From assembly GCF_009909205.1 (NCBI RefSeq), contig NZ_JAAAPN010000010.1:1-64000 (forward strand): a stretch of 64,000 nucleotides of DNA. Reading direction: 5' to 3'. The DNA comes from Aquabacterium fontiphilum (GTDB lineage Bacteria; Pseudomonadota; Gammaproteobacteria; Burkholderiales; Burkholderiaceae_C). A program made the translations under genes and the position numbers. Within the stretch, counting starts at the first letter, position 1; the number at the start of each line of letters is the position of its first letter. Positions 1-5,547 of the stretch are shown here, one piece after another. Below the pieces are notes generated by a model, which worked only from the letters and a program-made list of their open reading frames with translations, did not search any database and was not told the origin of the DNA.

Positions 1-99
1 AACGCCGTGCGGCCTCACAGCAGCCTGGGCTACTTGACGCCTCACGAGTTCAAACTGCAGTATCTGTCCCTTCCACAACCCGCCGTCTTCCAGGAATGA
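1..99 (+). CDS. IS3-family transposase OrfB, C-terminal end (partial at window edge)
   Basis: The first 96 bases read in frame 1 as the last 32 residues of an IS3-type integrase-core transposase, ending in TGA at 97-99. The diagnostic part is RPHSSLGYLTPHEF, the conserved C-terminal block of IS3-family OrfB proteins (IS2/IS150-like). The rest lies left of the window, so whether the element is complete cannot be judged. It abuts the broken end of the IS110-type transposase on the opposite strand, so this insertion probably caused that truncation. The element's terminal inverted repeat should lie shortly after base 99, but I could not define it. Confidence 0.7.
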   Translation, partial: NAVRPHSSLGYLTPHEFKLQYLSLPQPAVFQE

Positions 100-601
100 T
101 TGGCGTGAAAAAGCCGAGCAGGTCAGCAGCCTTCAGGGGCAACACGATGCCGAACTCCGACAGCAGGCCGCGGATGCGGTTGATCATCCCTGTGCGCTGC
201 TCGATGAAGGCCTGGCGCATGCGGTGCACCGTCAGGCGGCCTTGCTGCTCCAGGCTCTTGACCGGCACAAACCGCATGTTGGGCCGTTGCACGGCCTCGC
301 AGATCGCAGCCGCGTCGGCCGCGTCGTTCTTGCCTCGTCGACCGCTCATGCGGTAGGGTGCGACGAACTTGGGCGCCATCAGGCGCACGGTGTGGCCGAA
401 GCCGGCGAACACACGCGCCCAGTGGTGCGCACCCGAGCAGGCCTCCATGCCAATGGTGCACGGCGGCAGCGCCGCCACCATGCCCACCAGCTTGTCGCGC
501 GCCACCTTCGGCGCCACCAGCACAGCTTTGCCATGCTCATCAACGCCGTGCAGCGCAAACACGGTCTTGGCGAGATCGATTCCAACGAACAAAATGGCCA
601 T
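50..601 (-). pseudogene. IS110/IS1111-type transposase, 3'-truncated
   Basis: The N-terminal DEDD (RuvC-like) domain of an IS110-family transposase is present. GIDLAK near the start supplies the first Asp, GMEACSGAHHWAR the Glu, and KNDAADAAAICEA the two later Asp residues. Homology runs to about GLLSEFGIVLPLKAA. The frame then continues about 20 unrelated residues to a stop at 50-52. The C-terminal Transposase_20 domain with the catalytic Ser is missing; the usual length is about 340 residues. The start at 601 is chosen because GGGGAAG lies just upstream and MAILFVGIDLAK is the family's normal beginning; an in-frame start further upstream (643) is less likely. Inactive by itself. Confidence 0.85.
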
Positions 602-716
602 GGACTTCCCCTTCCGGATGAAACAAAGATGAGTAATTCGCACTTCCCATCTTGGTCTCTCATGACCGGCGCCGCAAATCAGCGGCTAGTTCGGGACGGG
701 GAAGTCCCTTTCATTC
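110..716 (-). mobile_element. Remnant of an IS110-family (probably IS1111-group) element
   Basis: The remnant holds the N-terminal part of the transposase gene plus about 115 bases upstream of its start. Its upstream side ends close to an integron core site GTTAGGC at 717-723, so the element probably sat in or beside an attC site. A 10-base inverted repeat (GGACTTCCCC at 602-611, GGGGAAGTCC at 698-707) brackets the leader. The other end is lost where IS3-type sequence begins, somewhere between about 100 and 135. Exact ends are not determined. Confidence 0.6.
602..707 (-). repeat. Inverted repeat pair bracketing the IS110 transposase leader
   Basis: GGACTTCCCC (602-611) and its perfect reverse complement GGGGAAGTCC (698-707) flank 86 bases. 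On the minus strand the transposase-proximal copy contains the purine-rich Shine-Dalgarno sequence directly before the ATG at 601. A transcript entering from outside the element could fold so that the distal copy masks the ribosome site. That is inference; the repeat itself is visible. Confidence 0.55.
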
Positions 717-723
717 GTTAGGC
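717..723 (+). other. Integron attC 3' core site (R', GTTAGGC)
   Basis: GTTAGGC fits the GTTRRRY consensus of the attC R' core, where integrase cuts between G and T. The next gene begins 22 bases further on, a usual spacing for a cassette gene. The rest of this attC is not visible because IS110-type sequence lies immediately upstream. The heptamer alone is weak evidence. It gains weight from the full attC at the other end of the same gene. Confidence 0.5.
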
Positions 724-744
724 GTCAAATCTCATAGGCAGCAG

Positions 745-1440
745 ATGACTCTTCCCATCACCGCAACGGACTTGCAAGGACGAGATGATCGACTGGAGCT
801 GATGAGCGTTCCTGATCTGTGTCCGCGCTGCCATCATCGTATTCATCCAAAGGTTGTAACGGCGTCAAGCATTAGCGACAGAAGTGTTTCGCAAGCCATA
901 TTCAAGTGCACCAACCAAAAGTGCCAAGAACTGTTCATTGCCACCTACGTTTTCAATGCGAAGGTAGGTAGCGGCGGTCGCCAATATGAGCTTCGCGCAG
1001 TCGCACCGTTTTCGGCTCAACCAGCGGATTTTCCTGAGACCGTCCAATGCCTATCTCCGACTTTTGTAGAGATCTACAATCAAGTTATTGCCGCAGAGTC
1101 GAGGAGCCTAGATCAGCTCGTGGGAATTGGGTTACGAAAAGCTCTCGAGTTCTTGGTCAAAGATTTCGCATCAGCTATAAATCCAGACAAAGCTGAACAG
1201 ATCAAGGCATCAATGTTGGCACCATGCATTACTCAGTTCATTGACGACATAAACATCAAGGAGTGCGCTAAGCGCGCAGCTTGGTTAGGGAATGACGAAA
1301 CCCACTATGTACGAAAGTGGGAGTCCAAAGACGTAAGTGATCTGAAGCTCCTTGTGAGGCTCACAGTGAACTGGATTGACAGTTTCCTGCTCACCCAGAA
1401 ATACATAGAAGAAATGAACGCTGGGGCGCCCAGTAAGTAA
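745..1440 (+). CDS. DUF4145-like protein in a cassette context
   Basis: A 231-residue protein resembling DUF4145 proteins. It has an N-terminal zinc-ribbon-like set of cysteines (CPRC and, about 30 residues later, CTNQKCQELF), then a mostly helical region with LVGIGLRKALEFLVKD and WLGNDETHY, as is common in that family. Molecular function is unknown; DUF4145 proteins occur alone and fused to restriction or other defence proteins. The start is ambiguous: ATG 745 is used here, while ATG 802 has a better Shine-Dalgarno (GGAG). The gene lies between a GTTAGGC core site and a complete attC, the layout of an integron cassette. Its base composition is more AT-rich than the chromosome to the right. 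Confidence 0.65.
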   Translation: MTLPITATDLQGRDDRLELMSVPDLCPRCHHRIHPKVVTASSISDRSVSQAIFKCTNQKCQELFIATYVFNAKVGSGGRQYELRAVAPFSAQPADFPETVQCLSPTFVEIYNQVIAAESRSLDQLVGIGLRKALEFLVKDFASAINPDKAEQIKASMLAPCITQFIDDINIKECAKRAAWLGNDETHYVRKWESKDVSDLKLLVRLTVNWIDSFLLTQKYIEEMNAGAPSK

Positions 1441-1477
1441 TGAGAACGAATACACAAAACCTTGCCTTCGCTCCTCA

Positions 1478-1594
1478 GCCTAATTGGGGGTTCAACGCGT
1501 ACGCCAACATGAGCCATGCTTTCGGCATTTTCATGGCCCATATCTGTGCCCTCCAGCCTTCGGCTTCCGGCGCCGGTTAACCGGGGCGTTGGGC
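1478..1594 (+). other. Integron attC recombination site (about 117 bp)
   Basis: R'' is GCCTAAT (1478-1484), followed five bases later by an L''-like GTTCAACGCG. At the far end an L'-like CGCCGGTTAACC is followed by R' GTTGGGC (1588-1594). Read as reverse complement, the right end (GCCCAAC, five bases, GGTTAACCGG) aligns with the left end, as required for the folded single-stranded attC. The centre is itself partly palindromic (GCCATGCTTTCGGCATTTTCATGGC region), as in long attC sites. The downstream gene starts 9 bases after R'. The orientation implies an integrase to the left, outside the window. Confidence 0.8.
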
Positions 1595-1602
1595 GTCACG
1601 AA

Positions 1603-2160
1603 ATGGGCTACAGCATTGCATGGATCGCAACACGCGGCATCCCACTGGATCAAGCGCTGATTGCAGCGGGCTTGTCCAGCACGTCTACGTTGGCCGAGTT
1701 CGCTTCAAAGCCATTCACTGGTCAGGCCATGCGGCATGGGTGGTACTTGCTTGTTGCGAAGGGATGCGACAGCCCTCTCATTGCCAGCAAGGTGCTTGCA
1801 GAACTATCAACTAGTGGAGAAGTGATCGCATGCGCCATTGAAGAACATGTCATGTTCAGTTCTGCGGAATTCTGGCAAGGCGGTCACCGCATTTGGAAGG
1901 TTGCGCATTCATCGGACAAGGGAATACGCCACCTCTCCTCATCAGGCGCACCGCCCGCCTCATTCCAAGATATCGTGGCCGAAGCCAACCGCCTGCAAGA
2001 ACAAGATTCAGAGGTTGATTACTTCTTCGACGTCCCTCTTACGTTGGCCAGCAAGTTGTGCGGATTCAAGCATGATGAAGCGCGCGACGGCTTGAACCCC
2101 GAGCAGTTCCTCGTTTATACGAAAGGCCAAGGGCACAAAAAGTGGTGGCAGTTTTGGTAG
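1603..2160 (+). CDS. Hypothetical cassette-borne protein
   Basis: A 185-residue protein I do not recognise. The start at MGYSIAWIATRG (ATG 1603) is chosen because it lies 9 bases after the attC core. The frame is open further upstream, but that part runs through the attC. There is no clear Shine-Dalgarno, which is common for cassette genes. The sequence looks soluble, with no signal peptide or membrane segment. It has a hydrophobic N-terminal half, an acidic stretch (NRLQEQDSEVDYFFDVP), and an aromatic end (KKWWQFW). An AT-rich composition and lack of any recognisable family fit an orphan integron cassette gene. Confidence 0.65.
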   Translation: MGYSIAWIATRGIPLDQALIAAGLSSTSTLAEFASKPFTGQAMRHGWYLLVAKGCDSPLIASKVLAELSTSGEVIACAIEEHVMFSSAEFWQGGHRIWKVAHSSDKGIRHLSSSGAPPASFQDIVAEANRLQEQDSEVDYFFDVPLTLASKLCGFKHDEARDGLNPEQFLVYTKGQGHKKWWQFW

Positions 2161-2320
2161 CGCGCAGTCATGTGCCGGGGTGCGCGCATGTTGGTGCCAT
2201 ACGAGCCTAGGGCTCAGGCGTCAATTCACTTGAGCGCCAGGCTTCCTGGTCTCATAATCAGTGGCATTGTTCATTTAAATCAATCAGCATTTTTTCAACA
2301 ACCCCGTCTGGGAGGAACGC
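2161..2320. other. Intergenic stretch after the second cassette gene
   Basis: No complete attC is visible here. There is an imperfect hairpin, GGCGTCAA/TTGAGCGCC with one bulged base (about 2217-2239), and a short CCAGG/CCTGG hairpin after it, but no RYYYAAC/GTTRRRY pair. The right half is AT-rich and may carry the promoter of the next gene. A good Shine-Dalgarno (GGGAGGAA) precedes ATG 2321. Confidence 0.35.
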
Positions 2321-3433
2321 ATGTCTCTATCCAAAAAACTATCCATTGTCACGAGCTTGTATTTTCTAGCCTTTCACCCTTCACATGCGGCCATACCAGC
2401 AGATATACCGAGTGACTTTCAGGTTACTGCTGTGTCGTTGACATCCGTCAACGACGTAGTTTTTAATGCATCAACCCAAGAGCTCTTGGTATCCGTTGGC
2501 AGCCTCGCTGGTTATGGATACGGCAACTCGATCACCCGTATTGGGCTAAATGGCACTATCCTTGGGTCTCAGTTCGTAGGCAGCGAGCCAGGCAAGATTG
2601 CATTGTCTTCAGATGGAACAGTGGGATACGTTGCCCTGCAAGCCGCCCCCAGCATCAAGCAATTTAATGCACTAACTGGCACCACCATTTCTTCGATATC
2701 AACGCCAAGCTCCACCTATAGCGGTGCCACACGAGCTGAAGACATTGCAGTATCGCCTGATAATGCTAATGTGATAGCCGTTTCCATCAGCAACACCTGC
2801 TGCAGCCCTCGTCATGAAGGCGTCTACATTATTGAAAACGGTCAAGTCTTGCCCAACCGTACACCTGGGCACACTGGAAGTAACACCATCGAGTTTGGGG
2901 CGAACGGCAGCATACTTTACGGGTATAACAACGAGACAACGGAATTCGGCTTCCGCACCATGTCTGTGAACAATGCCGGCGTCAGCACGACCTCTGTCAC
3001 AGGCGGCGCGCTTTATGGGTTCTATCAGACCTTTACCTACGAAGCTGGCTTGGCCTACTCTTCGAGTGGCGTTGTGTTCAATCCATCTACTGGCGAGCAA
3101 CTGGGAAAGTTTTCACTGCCATACGACGCGACATTCACAGCCAGCGTAACGACCAAGCGCGCATATGCAATTGACGGAGCCCGGCGACTGACTGTCTTCG
3201 ACTTCGATACTTTTACCCCAATCGCTACATTCAATCTTGCCGGACAACTGAACGACACCAACATCTCCAAGCTTATCTACACCCAATCTGGCAGCTTGGC
3301 GGCGATAGGTCCAACGGGTGTTTATGTGCTGTCCGCTGTGCCAGAGATTGGCTCAATGTGGATGATGATCCTCGGTTTGTTCGGTTTGATGGCCACAGTT
3401 AAGATTTCACATCATTACCGGGAAACGCGGTAA
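2321..3433 (+). CDS. Secreted beta-propeller-like protein with a PEP-CTERM-like anchor
   Basis: A 370-residue exported protein. The Shine-Dalgarno GGGAGGA precedes the ATG. Residues 1-24 form a signal peptide (KK, hydrophobic core, HSHA end). The body has repeated short beta-rich units such as NDVVFNASTQELLVSVGS and IALSSDGTVGYVAL, suggesting a YVTN/WD40-type propeller. The C-terminus has the PEP-CTERM architecture: VPEIGSMW, a hydrophobic helix (MMILGLFGLMATV), then a basic tail (HHYRETR). However, the motif has Ile where the second Pro of VPEP is expected. If sorted by an exosortase it would be processed at the envelope; no exosortase is in the window. AT-rich like the cassette genes, and followed by half an attC. 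Confidence 0.65.
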   Translation: MSLSKKLSIVTSLYFLAFHPSHAAIPADIPSDFQVTAVSLTSVNDVVFNASTQELLVSVGSLAGYGYGNSITRIGLNGTILGSQFVGSEPGKIALSSDGTVGYVALQAAPSIKQFNALTGTTISSISTPSSTYSGATRAEDIAVSPDNANVIAVSISNTCCSPRHEGVYIIENGQVLPNRTPGHTGSNTIEFGANGSILYGYNNETTEFGFRTMSVNNAGVSTTSVTGGALYGFYQTFTYEAGLAYSSSGVVFNPSTGEQLGKFSLPYDATFTASVTTKRAYAIDGARRLTVFDFDTFTPIATFNLAGQLNDTNISKLIYTQSGSLAAIGPTGVYVLSAVPEIGSMWMMILGLFGLMATVKISHHYRETR

Positions 3434-3456
3434 AGGTCCCCTATCGGTCGGTTCGA

Positions 3457-3500
3457 GCCCAACTGTTCGGTCAAGCTGACACCAACAGGTTCTGCCGGCC
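3457..3500 (+). other. Half attC site (5' part only), probable cassette-array remnant
   Basis: Twenty-three bases after the preceding stop, GCCCAAC (3457-3463) is followed six bases later by GTCAAGC (3470-3476) and then GACACCAACAGG. This is the order R''-spacer-L''-spacer of the left half of an attC, and is like the 1478 site at the corresponding positions. I see no matching L'-R' (GTTRRRY) half before the next gene, so the site would be broken. Confidence 0.4.
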
Positions 3501-3609
3501 GATACCGATACTGCGCGAACCAATCATCTATGGGTAATCGCCTCCTCGCACGCATCCCGTCGTCGCAAGTGAGCACGACGTCCTCCCTTACCTCAGCCAT
3601 CAGCATTGC

Positions 3610-4098
3610 ATGAACATGAGAGCATTTCCCGGCTTGATAATCGCAGCCCTTCTGACGGCCTGCGCCAGTCCACAGGTGTCCGAGGCTGAAGCAAGAGCCG
3701 AGTACGAAAAAATTGTTGCGCTCATATCAAGCAGCGAGTACAACGTACGCCATATCTTGGTGGAAAGCAAGTCCCAAGCAGCGACCGCTTTAAATCGCAT
3801 TCGAGCGGGCGAGTCGTTTGGCTCAGTTGCTCGCGAGTTATCACAAGACCCAGGCTCGGCGCCACAGAGTGGAGAATTAGGCTGGAACGACCCAAGAAAC
3901 TTCGTCCCCGAGTTTTCCAAAGCGATGATCACGTTGACACCTAACGGGATGACAAAAGAGCCGGTAAGAAGCCCCTTCGGCTGGCACATCATTGAAGTGA
4001 ATGAAATACGTAAGGCAGCGGTCCCGCCATTTGAAGAAGTCCAAGACAAGATAGTAAGCCGACTCAAAAAACGAAAGGCGGCAGTGGCTAACAACTGA
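3610..4098 (+). CDS. Parvulin-type peptidyl-prolyl isomerase lipoprotein
   Basis: A 162-residue lipoprotein: residues 1-17 are a signal peptide ending in the lipobox LTAC, with Cys18 as lipidation site. From about residue 44 to 135 there is a single rotamase (PpiC/parvulin) domain. RHILVES, the ESFGSVARELSQDPGSA block, GELGWNDP, FVPEFSKAM and SPFGWHIIEV are all in the order seen in SurA/PrsA/PpiC proteins. It would act on proline bonds of envelope proteins in the periplasm, anchored to a membrane. It is much smaller than SurA or PpiD and has no separate chaperone domain. It stands alone among accessory genes, so its client is unknown. Confidence 0.8.
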   Translation: MNMRAFPGLIIAALLTACASPQVSEAEARAEYEKIVALISSSEYNVRHILVESKSQAATALNRIRAGESFGSVARELSQDPGSAPQSGELGWNDPRNFVPEFSKAMITLTPNGMTKEPVRSPFGWHIIEVNEIRKAAVPPFEEVQDKIVSRLKKRKAAVANN

Positions 4099-4186
4099 TT
4101 GGGCTTCTTGACGGGAGCGATGCCCTACACCACAAAGCAGATCGACACATTAAGTGCGACACCACCGAGATTACCGATTACGCATC

Positions 4187-4762
4187 ATGCAAGCCTTTTA
4201 TAAAATAATTGCATTTAGCGCTTCGTGCGCAATTCTGTCCGGTTGCGCCTTTGTTGACGCTCCTGTGCCGGCCGAGGCCAGGCAGGAAAACGGATCCGCA
4301 TACATTTCCGGTCGCTTCACACGCAATGACACCACCGAAAATTTTGCCCTGATCTTGAAGAACACCGTCACCGGCAAGGAGTACCTCATGCCATTGGGTG
4401 ACACGAAAACAAAAGACCCACAACTGCACAACAAAGTGATTGCCCTGAAGGTGGAGCCGGGCCTTTACTCTGCCACACACTGGGTCACTTATTTTGGACG
4501 AACAAAGGAACAAACGAGCAAGAATCCAGTCAATAGCGGCGACCTTAAAATGATCCACGCATTCGCCGGCGAAAATACATTTATTGGAGACTATGATTTA
4601 AAGTACTGGCAATCCCCCCATCCAACACAATGGAGAAGTTTTTATTTGAATTGGTCAATGAGAGCCAAACCAATCACTCTGGACGAGGCTCGTAGAGCAT
4701 TTGAAGAAGAGTACCCTAATCTAAGCACAAAAGAGTTCCATTGCTTGATCTGCACGCCGTGA
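4187..4762 (+). CDS. Hypothetical lipoprotein
   Basis: A 191-residue predicted lipoprotein of unknown function. The start at MQAFYKIIAF (ATG 4187) puts the lipobox LSGC at residues 17-20; the frame extends 11 codons upstream without a signal. The body is beta-rich (SAYISGRFTRND, NFALILKNTVTGKEYLM, ALKVEPGLYSATHW) with a helical end (TLDEARRAFEEEYP) and closing cysteines (HCLICTP). I know no family for it. AT-rich composition and its position downstream of cassette-like genes suggest recent acquisition. Confidence 0.65.
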   Translation: MQAFYKIIAFSASCAILSGCAFVDAPVPAEARQENGSAYISGRFTRNDTTENFALILKNTVTGKEYLMPLGDTKTKDPQLHNKVIALKVEPGLYSATHWVTYFGRTKEQTSKNPVNSGDLKMIHAFAGENTFIGDYDLKYWQSPHPTQWRSFYLNWSMRAKPITLDEARRAFEEEYPNLSTKEFHCLICTP

Positions 4763-4899
4763 CAAAGGCACAATGCCGGCAACCTCTCGCGTTCAGCGAC
4801 GCTCGAAACGTATCAGAAGCCAACCCACCCCGCCGCCAATGTCCTGTTCTTGGGGGGCGACCTACCGCTCATGTTTGTGAGCCTTTATGAAAGCCAACC

Positions 4900-5436
4900 A
4901 TGTACCAAGATGTCATTCGCTTCTGGTTTGAGGAAACCGCTCCTGACCAATGGTGGGCGGCCGATCCGTCATTTGATCAACTGATCAAATCGCGCTTCTT
5001 GCCTACCCTCATGCAAGCTTCGCAAGGCGAATTGCATGATTGGCGCGACGAGCCACTGGGCCGACTCGCTGAGATCATTGTTTTGGATCAGTTTTCTCGA
5101 AATATCTTCAGAAACACGCCTCAGGCCTTTGCACAAGACGCCATGGCGCTTGTGTTGTCGCAGGAAGCTTTTCGGCAGAATGCGCACCTTTCGCTGTCAC
5201 CCACAGAGCGTGCTTTTCTCTTCATGCCGTTCATGCACAGTGAATCCGCGAAAATTCATGTGCTCGCCGAAAAGCTGTTCAAGGACTTCACGCCGGCTTC
5301 GAACCACGACTTTGAGCTGAAGCACAAAGCCATCATTGACCGATTTGGTCGCTATCCCCACCGCAACGCCATACTGGGGCGCGCAACCACCCCTGAGGAA
5401 GCCGCGTTCTTGTTGCAACCAAATTCGAGCTTTTAA
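4900..5436 (+). CDS. DUF924 family protein
   Basis: A 178-residue protein with the hallmarks of the DUF924 family (TPR-like helical fold, biochemical role unknown). These are IRFWFEETAPDQWWAADPSFD at the start, then LAEIIVLDQFSRNIFRNTP, RAFLFMPFMHSES and, near the end, RYPHRNAILGR followed by TPEEAAFL. Length is normal for the family. Its base composition moves toward the chromosomal norm, so it probably marks the boundary between the accessory left end and the core genome. It is followed by a terminator-like hairpin and looks monocistronic. Confidence 0.85.
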   Translation: MYQDVIRFWFEETAPDQWWAADPSFDQLIKSRFLPTLMQASQGELHDWRDEPLGRLAEIIVLDQFSRNIFRNTPQAFAQDAMALVLSQEAFRQNAHLSLSPTERAFLFMPFMHSESAKIHVLAEKLFKDFTPASNHDFELKHKAIIDRFGRYPHRNAILGRATTPEEAAFLLQPNSSF

Positions 5437-5460
5437 GGGCAACCGCGCTTTTAAGTGGAA

Positions 5461-5482
5461 CGGCCAGGCCTCTGGCTGTTTT
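5461..5482 (+). terminator. Probable rho-independent terminator after the DUF924 gene
   Basis: CGGCCAG, loop GCCT, CTGGCTG (one G-T pair), then TTTT. The stem is short but GC-rich and sits 25 bases after the stop codon. Confidence 0.5.
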
Positions 5483-5547
5483 CGAAGTTTCGCCCTTTGA
5501 CACTCCACGTCAAGAACCTCCCGTCATCGCCGTCATGACCGCCTGAC

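Noticed and set aside
2161-2320. Possible second full attC after the gene at 1603
   Set aside because: A bulged hairpin is present, but no RYYYAAC/GTTRRRY pair can be found; kept only as an intergenic note.
3415-3606. 63-codon minus-strand frame between the propeller and parvulin genes
   Set aside because: No ribosome site or homology; overlaps the attC-like half-site.
4083-4110. GGCTAACAACTGATTGGGC as attC core-like sequence
   Set aside because: The two heptamers are too close and neither fits the consensus without mismatches.
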